A stretch of DNA of 64,000 nucleotides from [Muricauda] lutisoli (nom. illeg.) (lineage in GTDB: Bacteria > Bacteroidota > Bacteroidia > Flavobacteriales > Flavobacteriaceae). A program made the position numbers and the translations under genes. Location: NCBI RefSeq assembly GCF_017313105.1, contig NZ_JAFLND010000003.1, positions 1 to 64,000 of the forward strand, given 5' to 3'. The notes under the pieces were generated by a model. The model did no database searches. It had not been told where the DNA came from and saw only the letters and a list, made by a program, of their open reading frames with translations. Shown in pieces: positions 45,301 through 53,569 of this stretch; positions within the stretch are counted from its first letter, which is position 1; every line of letters starts with the position of its first letter.

Positions 45301-46687
45301 CGATTAAAATAATGAGCTGTCCAAATACGGCGGAGTTCATCATTTTAGTGGCTCCCTCTACAGTGATTTTATCTTTAATGGTTTGAGCAGCTCCTTTGTT
45401 TAAATTGGTAATTTCTGCCTGTTTTCGTGAGATTTGGAATGCGATGTACTCCACAATGATCACGGCTCCGTCTATGATGATACCAAAGTCAATGGCCCCA
45501 AGACTCAACAAGTTTGCATCGACCCCAAAAATGTTCATTAAGGTGAGTGCGAAAAGCAAACAAAGGGGTATTACAGAGGCTACAACAAGGCCCGAACGCC
45601 AGTTGCCCAGCAGCAGTACCACTACAAAAATCACAATTAAGCACCCTAAGACCAAGTTCTCGGTAACGGTGAATGTTGTTCTTCCGATAAGCTCACTGCG
45701 ATCCAGAAATGGGTTAATGTAAACCCCTTCCGGAAGCGATTTGGAAATGGCATCCACTCGTTCCTTGACCGCTTCGATGACGCGTTTGGAATCGGCATCC
45801 TTAAGCATCATGATCTGGCCGAGCACTTTTTCGCCTTCACCATTTCCTGTGATGGCACCAAAACGGGGCGCACTTCCGAACCCAACTTTGGCCACGTCTT
45901 TAATGTATATAGGGATACCATTTCTTGTGGTCACCACAATATTTTCGATGTCCTTAAGATTACTCACCAATCCTTCGCCGCGAATAAAATATGCTTGGTT
46001 CACTTTTTCGATATAACCGCCACCGGTAACACTGTTGTTTTTTTCCAATGCAGTAAAGACCTCTCTTGCCGTAATGTTCAAGGCATTGAGCTTTTGGGTC
46101 TGGATGGCCACCTCGTATTGCTTGAGGTGTCCTCCCCATGTATTTACTTCGACCACACCTGGAATACCCGAAAGCTGACGTTTTACGATCCAATCTTGGA
46201 TGGTGCGCAGCTCTGTGGAAGAGTACTGATCTTTATATTTGGGCTTTACATCCAGAATGTACTGGTAGATTTCTCCCAACCCTGTTGTGATGGGACCCAT
46301 CTCAGGGCTTCCAAATCCTTCGGGGATTCGGCTGGATGCAGATTTAATTTTTTCGGCGATGAGCTGCCTTGGCAAAAAGGTGCCCAAATCGTCTTCAAAG
46401 ACGATGGTAACCACCGATAGCCCGAACTTGGATACCGAACGGATTTCCTTTACGCCCGGGAGGTTGGCCATTTCCAGTTCTACTGGATAGGTGACAAACT
46501 TTTCCATGTCCTGTGTGGACAAGCTCCTCGAGGTAGTGATTACCTGAACCTGATTGTTGGTAACATCGGGAACGGCCCCGATGGGTATTTGGGATAGTGA
46601 GTATAAACCCACAATGGCTATGGCCGTTGTAAAAAGTAGAACAATAAACTTGTTCCTAATACTAAAGTTGATAATTTTTGAAAACAT
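42338..46687 (-). CDS. CzcA-type metal RND pump fused to a TolC-like outer-membrane channel
   Basis: A 1449-residue reading frame. Residues 1-1051 are a complete HME-type RND permease; TM4 has D400-F-G-I-I-I-D406-...-E413, the D/D/E pattern of CzcA-type Zn/Co/Ni pumps rather than the CusA pattern. Residue 1052 is a Met beginning MRKRNALTIMLLLVSLSGFSQ, a type I signal peptide, followed by a TolC-like channel of about 380 residues (NLEDLMALSLENNKGI onward). The join is basic (RRKERRMRKRN) and cytoplasmic. Either signal peptidase cuts the fusion in the membrane, or translation restarts at the ATG at 43534. Similar long fusions are known in Bacteroidota, so it is not a sequencing error. Confidence 0.93.
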   Translation of the reverse strand: MFSKIINFSIRNKFIVLLFTTAIAIVGLYSLSQIPIGAVPDVTNNQVQVITTSRSLSTQDMEKFVTYPVELEMANLPGVKEIRSVSKFGLSVVTIVFEDDLGTFLPRQLIAEKIKSASSRIPEGFGSPEMGPITTGLGEIYQYILDVKPKYKDQYSSTELRTIQDWIVKRQLSGIPGVVEVNTWGGHLKQYEVAIQTQKLNALNITAREVFTALEKNNSVTGGGYIEKVNQAYFIRGEGLVSNLKDIENIVVTTRNGIPIYIKDVAKVGFGSAPRFGAITGNGEGEKVLGQIMMLKDADSKRVIEAVKERVDAISKSLPEGVYINPFLDRSELIGRTTFTVTENLVLGCLIVIFVVVLLLGNWRSGLVVASVIPLCLLFALTLMNIFGVDANLLSLGAIDFGIIIDGAVIIVEYIAFQISRKQAEITNLNKGAAQTIKDKITVEGATKMMNSAVFGQLIILIVFIPILSLSGVEGKMFKPMALTFSFALLGAVLLCFTYVPVASALFLKPAKESSKNISVRLVNWINKQYEPVIEWAMKSKKLVLSIAAALLVGAILLFSSMGGEFVPTLDEGDFVIQPVLKTGTSLAKTVETTTKIEQILIDQFPEVKQVVSRIGAAEVPTDPMSMEESDVIIALNPKDEWVSAETKDELADKFKEALAVIPGMEVEFTQPIEMRFNELITGVRADIAIKIFGESLEILNRKANEIKDLIQNVDGASDIIVEKVEGLPQMNVSFDRAKIARHGLNIADLNEMISMGFAGKVVGSVFEGERQFDLAVRLDSENRQDISNLRNLYVDIPNGGKIPMSELAEITYQKGAAKISRDDTKRRIVVGINVRNRDLQSVVDDVQLLVDENISLPPGYIITYGGQFENLQNAKARLMIAVPIALLLIFIMLYFAFGSVKEALLIFSAIPLSAVGGVLLLWLRDMPFSISAGVGFIALFGIAVLNGIVLIEHFKELKGKDFDSMEDLIKRGTKDRLRAVLLTASAAALGFLPMAVSTNAGAEVQRPLATVVIGGLVTATMLTLVVLPVLYAYTHNIKFRGMRKRRKERRMRKRNALTIMLLLVSLSGFSQIKLNLEDLMALSLENNKGIQAGSLMVDQAETLKGTAFEFDKTDVYYQYDENNLALNGEPLKVFGAQQQFEFPTVYGAKNRLQKSNYELQKSSFEIQKKQLYQALSNAYYQYQTLNQKAKLYSTLDSIYSKFAHAANRRFELGETNYLEKVTATAKQRQIANTYSKVKQQILTTYGRIVSLVQSEDTLQIVDEKPVKLVVLNSQGMLQTETSFLDNRQELSNAQKSLEENRLLPDLNLEYFQGTNSGLGTSLYGIQLGVRIPIFFFGHSSKVKSSKIQTKITEMENNEITVAMNQRYKTLLGQLEQQAKELSYYEDEGGLLSDQILKAASGNFQNGEIDFFQYIQSLENAYDIQLNYLDVLNQYNQTVIAINYLTITL

Positions 46688-46766
46688 GATTCATATAAAT
46701 GATAGCATTATTAAAATGGAATAAGGCTTGATACAAGTCTTCAGCTAAGCTGAAAAAAAATATGAA

Positions 46767-47165
46767 TTATGCTTGTTTTGGCGGCTGAAAAGGATCGTCT
46801 CCCCAAATGTGGGAGTAAGATATCTGATAGTGAAAATTTCCTTTGGAAGCTATTGGTATTTCGGAACGGGAGCCAACAAAATTGTCAACGCCAAGAACAA
46901 AAACCAATGCCTGTGCACATTGGGTCTGATGCTGAAAAGGCAATTTTTCGTGCTCTTTTTGTTCTTCTTGGTGTTTTTCGCTGTGTGAAGCTTTGAGCTC
47001 CCCGTAGTGTTTGGAAACAAAAACCATAAAGCTATCACCATATTCCTCGTTGTGGAATTGGTAATGCTCAACTAGTTGCCCGAGTTCCACCAAATCCTTG
47101 AAATGGATGTTGGCACTTTGGAGTAAAATGAGCAGGGATATCCCTATGGTTACAATTTTGTTCAT
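46767..47165 (-). CDS. Exported His-rich small protein upstream of the metal pump
   Basis: A 132-residue protein with an N-terminal hydrophobic signal (about 1-18). The mature part is rich in His and Glu: HYQFHNEEYGD, KHYGELKASHSEKHQEEQKEHEKLPFQHQTQ, and ends PFQPPKQA. I recognise no named family, but such His-rich frames precede CzcA/CusA genes in other flavobacteria. It may buffer or sense periplasmic divalent metal. It is 79 bp upstream of the pump gene on the same strand, and a short hairpin (46740-46754) lies in the gap, so partial read-through to the pump is possible. Confidence 0.7.
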   Translation of the reverse strand: MNKIVTIGISLLILLQSANIHFKDLVELGQLVEHYQFHNEEYGDSFMVFVSKHYGELKASHSEKHQEEQKEHEKLPFQHQTQCAQALVFVLGVDNFVGSRSEIPIASKGNFHYQISYSHIWGDDPFQPPKQA

Positions 47166-47245
47166 CCTGACAACGTAAAATTAAGAATAATACGCTGTAG
47201 GATAAATGACTGTGCCTAATTTAGAATTAATCTGATTTTATGGGT

Positions 47246-48991
47246 TTACCGCTCAATGTTAAAAATAATGGCCTGATAGGGTCTCATTTTTACAGAATTC
47301 TCAAAGAATTCAACGTCAGAATAATTATTGATCAATATAGAATGATTGTCCCACTCATCTTTGAGTTTTATTTCTGAGGTTTCTTCAGAAAAGTTTAACA
47401 GTATCAGTGCCATTTTATCATCCAAAATCCTTGTATAGGCATAAATATCAGGATGTTCTGGAGCTACTAGTTCATAAACTCCATACACTAATACAGGATT
47501 TTGCTTTCTTAGCCGCGTCATTTCCCTAAAGTGGTTCAGGACGGAGTTTTGATCAGCGTTTTCATCTTCCACATTGATATCCACATAATTGTCATTCACA
47601 GGAAGCCACGGTTTTCCATTGGTAAAACCAGCATGTTCGGAATTGTTCCATTGCATAGGAGTTCTCCCGTTGTCCCTGGATCCAAAATTGAGCTTCTTCA
47701 TAAAAAGTTCCATGTCCTCTCCTTCAGAAACCGCTTTCTGGTATCCATTGATCGCGGCAATATCCTGATATTGTGATATGGAGTCAAAATCGATGTTGGT
47801 CATGCCCAATTCATCTCCGTAATAGCAATAGGGTGTACCCCGCATACTGAGTATAAAGGTATTCAAGAGTTTGGTAGAGGCGCTTCTGAACTCGTCGCTG
47901 TCGTTGCCCCATCTGCTTACCATTCTAGCTTGGTCGTGGTTTGCCAAGAAAATAGAAAGCCAACCGTCTTCGGCGAATTCCTTGTCCCACTTGGTAAACA
48001 CATCTTTCATGGTCTTTAGGTCGTATCCTTCATATTTGGGAATGTCCACACCTTCGAAAGCGTAGGCCATGTTCAGTTCATTGCGATTTTGGTCCACAAG
48101 TTTATGGGCATCTTCAAAATTTCGGCCAGCCCCTTCGGCAACGCTCATCACGTCGTATTGGCTAAATACTTCTTCGTTCATTTCCTTTAAATAGCCGTGC
48201 AATCCATCCTGCATTGCATAGTATTGAATAAAGTCGCTTTCGAAACCATCTGGAAACTTGGGGTAGGTAGTGTTTTTCGCAGCAAACTGGAAAGCATCCA
48301 AACGGAACCCGTCCACACCTTTGTCGGCCCAAAATTTCATGATGTCGTAGACTTCTTGCCGTACTTTGGGATTGGACCAGTTGAGGTCTGGCTGTTTTTT
48401 GGCAAAATAGTGTAAATAGTACGCATCCGTAATGGAATCGTATTGCCATGCATCGCCCTTGGCATCGAACAAACTGTAACGGTAAGGGGGTTCGCCCTTT
48501 TCGGCCGGCCACCAATGGTAATAATCTCGATAAGGGTTGTCCCGTGAACTTCTGGACTGTTTAAACCATTCGTGCTCATCACTGCTATGGTTTACCACAA
48601 TGTCCATTACCAATTTAATGTCCCGTTGGTGCATTCCTGCAAGTAAACTGTCAAAATCCGCCATAGTGCCGAATTCTTTCATAATATCCCTGTAGTCGCT
48701 CACATCATAACCATTGTCTGCATTGGGTGAAGTATAGATGGGGTTAAGCCATATAGCTGTAACGCCCAAACTTTTGATGTAATCCAACTCCTGAATGATA
48801 CCTTGTAGGTCACCGACCCCATCACCATCAGAATCTTTAAAACTACGAGGGTAAATCTGGTATACGATGGCCTCTTTCCACCATTTGGCATTTTCTATGG
48901 GCGAATCATGCTTTTCATCTTGTTTTTCTCTGCATGAGAAAGCAATTAAAAAGAAAGAGCAAATCATCACTTTTATAAAGGAACGGTTCAT
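47246..48991 (-). CDS. Lipoprotein alpha-glucosidase (GH13, oligo-1,6-glucosidase type)
   Basis: A 581-residue enzyme. The signal peptide ends in AFSC (Cys20). The GH13 barrel begins WWKEAIVYQIYPRSFKDSDG; conserved region I is DIVVNHSSDEHEWF, the nucleophile is D232 (GFRLDAF), the acid/base E286 (VAEGAG), and the transition-state stabiliser D353 (ANHDQARM). The domain B sequence and GRTPMQWN fit exo-acting oligo-1,6- or alpha-glucosidases. Unlike most relatives, which are cytoplasmic, this one is an anchored lipoprotein and there is no SusC/SusD pair nearby. It probably trims maltose- or isomaltose-type oligosaccharides outside the cytoplasm. Confidence 0.92.
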   Translation of the reverse strand: MNRSFIKVMICSFFLIAFSCREKQDEKHDSPIENAKWWKEAIVYQIYPRSFKDSDGDGVGDLQGIIQELDYIKSLGVTAIWLNPIYTSPNADNGYDVSDYRDIMKEFGTMADFDSLLAGMHQRDIKLVMDIVVNHSSDEHEWFKQSRSSRDNPYRDYYHWWPAEKGEPPYRYSLFDAKGDAWQYDSITDAYYLHYFAKKQPDLNWSNPKVRQEVYDIMKFWADKGVDGFRLDAFQFAAKNTTYPKFPDGFESDFIQYYAMQDGLHGYLKEMNEEVFSQYDVMSVAEGAGRNFEDAHKLVDQNRNELNMAYAFEGVDIPKYEGYDLKTMKDVFTKWDKEFAEDGWLSIFLANHDQARMVSRWGNDSDEFRSASTKLLNTFILSMRGTPYCYYGDELGMTNIDFDSISQYQDIAAINGYQKAVSEGEDMELFMKKLNFGSRDNGRTPMQWNNSEHAGFTNGKPWLPVNDNYVDINVEDENADQNSVLNHFREMTRLRKQNPVLVYGVYELVAPEHPDIYAYTRILDDKMALILLNFSEETSEIKLKDEWDNHSILINNYSDVEFFENSVKMRPYQAIIFNIER

Positions 48992-49062
48992 AACAGTTGG
49001 TTTATGTACAGATATCCTTAAAGGTAACGATTTGCTCTTTATGGTCTTGGCTGTTGGAATAC

Positions 49063-52000
49063 CTAATCCGAACTTATAGTGGATTTTCCGTTATCCTCTA
49101 AAATGGTATTTATTCTTGGAAGCTCTTTTTCCAATGCGCTGTTCAGTTTGGCCATATGGCTGTCCAATTCGGCTGTAAGCTCATCGTATACCACATAGGC
49201 GGCATCCGTTGGCCTTGCATCCCCATTTTCAATGCTTCTTTGTAAGGCATTGAACCTGTTGTTCAATTTGATGGGGAAGTTCAAAGGATCTTGACCAGAT
49301 TGGTTTTTGGTCTGATAGAGATCCTCTTCGATTTCGGTCAAGGTTTCCATAAAATCTTCGGATAGCTTTGTGAACTTTCTACTGGAAATCCCCTTGCCCA
49401 AACTGTCAATTTGTTTGCGTATGCTTCTTATTTGGATGACCGCTTCGTTGGCAATAGTGGCTTTTTCCGTGATTTTGGAAGCCAGTTCAAACTGTTTTTG
49501 AAGGTCTTCCGCCGTTATTCCTTTTAGGTTGGGGTCCATTTCTATTTTAAATGGATAGCTCTTGATGACTTCTGGTCCGACTTTCATTTGTACCGTATAG
49601 GTGCCGAGCGGGGCTTTGGGGCCCACTTCGGCAGATGCCCCCCAAATAATAATACCGTCAAAAGTGGTAGGGCCGGGATATCTCAAGTTCCAAGTAAAGG
49701 TGTTGATGCCTTTGGCCGTGGTGGGTTTGGTGCTGCTAAAACGACTCCACCACGATGAGCCGCCATCATCTTCGTATTTTGGTTTGTTGCCTCCGAAAGA
49801 TTCAATGAGGTTATTGTTGACATCAAAAATGGAAAAAGTCACCGTATCCACCTCTTCTTCCAAATAGTATTGGAAGTTGGCATTGTAAACACCTCTAATG
49901 GCATCGGTAGGCTTAAATAATACGTTTTTCTGACTTTTTAAATCCTCTGAATATTCCCTAAAGGGTTGAATATCGTCCAAAATCCAAAATCCTCTACCAT
50001 GGGATCCCAGAACTACATCGTTGTCCTTGATGACCAAATCCCTGATCGGGGTATCGGGCAAGTTCAATTGAAGCGATTGCCATTCAGCACCATCGTTTAT
50101 GGAAAAATAAACACCGTGTTCGGTAGCCAAGAACAATAGGCCTTCCCTTTTATGGTCTTCGCGAATCGCCCTTGCAAAATGTCCGTCCTCTATTCCTGTA
50201 ATGATCTTAGTCCAGGTTTTTCCATAATCATGTGTTTTAAAAACATAGGGAGCCCTGTCATCCACTTGATATCTATTGGCAGCTACGTACAAAGTTCCAG
50301 GGTTGTGGATGGATTCCTCAATAATGCTTACCCTTGAATATTTTGGAAGTTCTTCAGGAGTAATATCCTCCCAGTTTGCTCCACCATCTCGTGTAATGTG
50401 AATTTTTCCATCGTCGGAACCTGCCCAAATGGTATTGATATCGTGATTGGACGGAGCCAAAGCGAACACGGTTGCATAAATCTCTGGTCCGTTCATGTCC
50501 ATGGTTAAAATACCTCCCGTTTTACCCAAGGTTTCCGGGTCGGCATACGTAAGGTCCGGACTTATCTTTTCCCAGGTCTGCCCATCGTTGGTTGTTTTCC
50601 AAACGTGTTGGGAGCAGGTATACATTACATTGGGGTCCTTGGGCGCGAACATAATGGGGAACGTCCATTGCCAACGCTCCGGTAGTGCACTTGCTGGTTC
50701 CCCTGAGAAAAACCGTGGGTATACTTGAATATCCCTGATCTGACCGTTACTTCGATCGTATCGAGTTAACAATGCGCCTTGGCTTCCCGCGTAAAAAATA
50801 TCGGGATTGGTCGGACTTTGGGTGATCCAACCACTTTCCCCGCCACCTACGGCATAGTACCACCCATGGTTTGGACCACGGGCTTGCTTAAAATCCCATC
50901 CATCACTTGGCATGGCCAAGGTGGAATTGTCTTGTTGGGCACCAACTACATGATAAGGGACATCGCTAGTGGCCATTACATGATAAAACTGTGATGTTGG
51001 ATAGTCCTGTTCGGTCCAGGTTTCCCCTCCGTTGATACTTACCACGCCACCCCCATCATTGGAGTTTATCATTCTATCGGGGTTATTGGGGTCTATCCAC
51101 AGATCGTGGTTATCGCCATGTGGCGTTGTTATCCTTTCATCGAATGTTTTTCCTCCATCGGTAGATTTAAAGAAACCTACATTTAGGCCATACACTACAT
51201 CTTTGTCCTTGGGGTCCGCATAAATACGGGAGTAATAAAAGGCACGTTGCCTTAGTTTACGTTCGTTGTTGGTCAATTCCCAAGTTTTACCAGCATCATC
51301 CGAACGGAAAACACCACCTTCGTTGGCTTCCACGATGGCCCAGACCCTATTAGAATCTACAGGGGAAACGGTAACACCGATTTTTCCGATAGGACCGTCG
51401 GGCATTCCCGGATTTTTGGTTAGGTCTGTCCAAGTTTCTCCTCCATCTATGGATTTCCAAAGTTTACAATCGGGACCACCGCCCCACATTTTCCATGCTT
51501 TACGGTATACTTGCCAAGTACTGGCATAAAGAACATTTGGGTTGTTCCGGTCTATGATCAAATCGGCGGCACCTGCCTTGTCGCTGACATAAAGGACTTT
51601 TTTCCATGTTTCGCCTCCATCAACCGATTTAAAAACACCGCGTTCCTCATTATCTCCGTAGGGGTGTCCCAAAGCGGCAACGTAAACAATATCTTCATTT
51701 GTAGGATCTACTCGAACTCTGGAAATGGCTTGGGTATCTTCTAATCCTATGTGGGTCCAATTTTTTCCGCCATCTGTTGTTTTGTAAACACCATCACCTT
51801 GGGTAATGCTTCCTCGTAGCTGAGTTTCCCCCATTCCAATGTAAACCACGTCCGGATTGGTTTCGGCCACGGCCACGGCCCCTACCGATGAACTGGTTAT
51901 TTGGCCATCGGTTACACATTTCCATGTATTTCCTCCGTCGATGGTCTTCCAAAGACCACCGCCCGTAGCTCCAAAATAATATTCGTTAGGTCTTGATGGA

Positions 52001-52179
52001 CTTCCAGAGGCACCTAAAGAACGTCCGCCCCGGTCAGGGCCAATGTTCCTCCATTCAAAACCGCTATAAAAACTGGTATCAACGGTAATGGGTGATGCAT
52101 TTTGTGCGTAAATAAATAAGGTTGAAAAAAGCATGGAAAGTAGCATCCATGTCTTCATAGAGGTTGTTGGCATTCTCAT
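49063..52179 (-). CDS. Exported BNR/VPS10-repeat protein (glycosyl-hydrolase-like)
   Basis: A 1038-residue secreted protein. The signal peptide is in about 1-25 (LSMLFSTLFIYAQ); ATG at 52158 is an alternative start. About residues 35-700 carry repeated BNR/Asp-box units (S-x-D-G-G-x-T-W type, for example KSVDGGETWKKV, KSIDGGETWTDL, RSDDAGKTWELT) that build a sortilin-like double propeller. The last 200 residues are helical and coiled (EEDLYQTKNQ, ELTAELDSHMAKLN). Such proteins are named glycosyl hydrolases in databases but no catalytic residues are shown. The real substrate or partner is unknown. Confidence 0.88.
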   Translation of the reverse strand: MRMPTTSMKTWMLLSMLFSTLFIYAQNASPITVDTSFYSGFEWRNIGPDRGGRSLGASGSPSRPNEYYFGATGGGLWKTIDGGNTWKCVTDGQITSSSVGAVAVAETNPDVVYIGMGETQLRGSITQGDGVYKTTDGGKNWTHIGLEDTQAISRVRVDPTNEDIVYVAALGHPYGDNEERGVFKSVDGGETWKKVLYVSDKAGAADLIIDRNNPNVLYASTWQVYRKAWKMWGGGPDCKLWKSIDGGETWTDLTKNPGMPDGPIGKIGVTVSPVDSNRVWAIVEANEGGVFRSDDAGKTWELTNNERKLRQRAFYYSRIYADPKDKDVVYGLNVGFFKSTDGGKTFDERITTPHGDNHDLWIDPNNPDRMINSNDGGGVVSINGGETWTEQDYPTSQFYHVMATSDVPYHVVGAQQDNSTLAMPSDGWDFKQARGPNHGWYYAVGGGESGWITQSPTNPDIFYAGSQGALLTRYDRSNGQIRDIQVYPRFFSGEPASALPERWQWTFPIMFAPKDPNVMYTCSQHVWKTTNDGQTWEKISPDLTYADPETLGKTGGILTMDMNGPEIYATVFALAPSNHDINTIWAGSDDGKIHITRDGGANWEDITPEELPKYSRVSIIEESIHNPGTLYVAANRYQVDDRAPYVFKTHDYGKTWTKIITGIEDGHFARAIREDHKREGLLFLATEHGVYFSINDGAEWQSLQLNLPDTPIRDLVIKDNDVVLGSHGRGFWILDDIQPFREYSEDLKSQKNVLFKPTDAIRGVYNANFQYYLEEEVDTVTFSIFDVNNNLIESFGGNKPKYEDDGGSSWWSRFSSTKPTTAKGINTFTWNLRYPGPTTFDGIIIWGASAEVGPKAPLGTYTVQMKVGPEVIKSYPFKIEMDPNLKGITAEDLQKQFELASKITEKATIANEAVIQIRSIRKQIDSLGKGISSRKFTKLSEDFMETLTEIEEDLYQTKNQSGQDPLNFPIKLNNRFNALQRSIENGDARPTDAAYVVYDELTAELDSHMAKLNSALEKELPRINTILEDNGKSTISSD

Positions 52180-52315
52180 GATGTCAAGGTTGGTTATGAG
52201 TAGTTAGAATAAAGATACAATTTACTCAATATCGATGAGAAAATTTAGCCAAATAACCCAAATCCTTGCATATTTTGAGACATTCTAAAGAATTTGCTGC
52301 GTTTTATTGGGGTGG

Positions 52316-52792
52316 TCAATAATAGAGTTCTTCGAGAACCACACCGTAATCGTGTTGCAAGTCTTCATGGAGCAAAGGGATTTTCTTTTTGATGTACTCC
52401 AATTGTCGGTTGTACAAATTCTTAAGGGTGGTATTTCGGTTAATGGAAGGCCGAAATGATTTCATTTTTTCACAGAAATATAGCAAAAGCTCCACCTCGG
52501 TGGCCTTGTTCCCAGAATATCGAATATATTTTTTTATGGTGCGAAGTATTTTACGAACGCTTTTTTTGATGTAGAAATAACTGTTGATGTTGATTTCGGC
52601 GAACATGGCATCAACTTCTTCTTTTACGGTTTCTATGTATCCTTCCTCGCTGTCGGACTCAAAAAGAAGATAGGTAAGCAACTCCTTGTTTTCTTTTTTA
52701 AATCGTGCCAAACGCAGACAAAGTTGCATTACCTCTTCTTGCGACTTGAATTGGAGTTCTTTTTTGAGTTGAGCGACGGTAGCGGCCTTCAT
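52316..52792 (-). CDS. Conserved hypothetical helical protein
   Basis: A 158-residue soluble, mostly alpha-helical, basic protein starting MKAATVAQLKKELQFKSQEEVMQLCLRLARFKKENKELLTY (split here only as an outline of the repeat-like helices). I recognise no named family. It has the look of a small cytoplasmic helical adaptor and is common in Flavobacteriaceae. It lies 4 bp after the SDR gene on the same strand and is probably co-transcribed with it. Confidence 0.65.
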   Translation of the reverse strand: MKAATVAQLKKELQFKSQEEVMQLCLRLARFKKENKELLTYLLFESDSEEGYIETVKEEVDAMFAEININSYFYIKKSVRKILRTIKKYIRYSGNKATEVELLLYFCEKMKSFRPSINRNTTLKNLYNRQLEYIKKKIPLLHEDLQHDYGVVLEELYY

Positions 52793-52796
52793 AAAC

Positions 52797-53555
52797 TTAA
52801 CTTCTTAGGTAGGATGCGCCGTTTACATCGATAATTGTTCCAGAAGAGTAAGCTGCCTCGGGCGATGCCAGGAACAATACGGCGTAGGCCACCTCTTCGG
52901 GTTGTGCCATTCGTTTAAAGGGAGATTCACGCAACAGATTTTCCCGCTCGGCAGGGGTGAGGGTTTCTTTGGCCATTTCGGTTTCGGTAAACCCAGGCGC
53001 GACTACCCCTACATAAATGTGGTGCGGCGCCAATTTTTTGGCCAGGGACTGGCTCATGGAATTCAGTGCAGCTTTGCTGGCCCCGTAGGCTGGTTTGGTG
53101 GGCTCTCCTCTAAAAGCGCCACGTGAGGACACGCTCACAATATGTCCACCACCGGTCTTCATCATTGCATTGGCTCCCCAATAACACAAATTGGCAACGG
53201 CAAATAAGTTGGTTTCGAAGGTTTTTTCCCAAGCATTGGTCCAATGGTCAAAGTCAACTTTATCAATTTCATGGAAAATGGAAATGCCCGCATTGTTCAC
53301 CAATACATCTAAGCGACCAAATTCCGCTACAAAATCATTGATCAAGGCTTCGGTTTCTTGCTTTCGGGAAATATCCCTTTTAAAAAGTTGGTGTCCATCA
53401 CCAGGCAATTCAGCCAAGGTTTGCTTTGCAACCTCGTCATTGCTTCTATAATTGATGCCTACTTTGGCTCCTTTTTTGGCAAATGCCATGGCCGTTGCTT
53501 TTCCAATGCCCCTGGAGGCACCCGTGATCAATACGTTTTTTCCAGTAAAATCCAT
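52797..53555 (-). CDS. SDR family oxidoreductase (3-oxoacyl reductase-like)
   Basis: A 252-residue classical short-chain dehydrogenase. The cofactor motif TGASRGIGKA is at residues 12-21, NNAG at about 87-90, the catalytic Ser in VSVSSRGAF (about 140-145), and YGASK (about 157-161) holds the Tyr/Lys pair. It could be a ketoacyl reductase or a sugar/alcohol dehydrogenase; the sequence does not decide. It is 14 bp after the DUF6090 gene. Confidence 0.92.
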   Translation of the reverse strand: MDFTGKNVLITGASRGIGKATAMAFAKKGAKVGINYRSNDEVAKQTLAELPGDGHQLFKRDISRKQETEALINDFVAEFGRLDVLVNNAGISIFHEIDKVDFDHWTNAWEKTFETNLFAVANLCYWGANAMMKTGGGHIVSVSSRGAFRGEPTKPAYGASKAALNSMSQSLAKKLAPHHIYVGVVAPGFTETEMAKETLTPAERENLLRESPFKRMAQPEEVAYAVLFLASPEAAYSSGTIIDVNGASYLRS

Positions 53556-53569
53556 ATGTTTAACTATAG

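Noticed and set aside
42338-46687. Missing stop or sequencing error joining pump and channel
   Set aside because: The frame stays open across a plausible basic linker with good codon use on both sides, and long fusions of the same kind are known in the phylum. Resequencing would settle it.
46740-46754. TTCAGCTAAGCTGAA hairpin as a terminator
   Set aside because: On the minus strand the T run precedes the hairpin instead of following it, so it does not fit a Rho-independent terminator; kept only as a possible modulator.
52797-53555. fabG of the fatty-acid operon
   Set aside because: The SDR motifs are general; no acpP, fabF or fabD is near, so the fatty-acid role and gene symbol are not supported.
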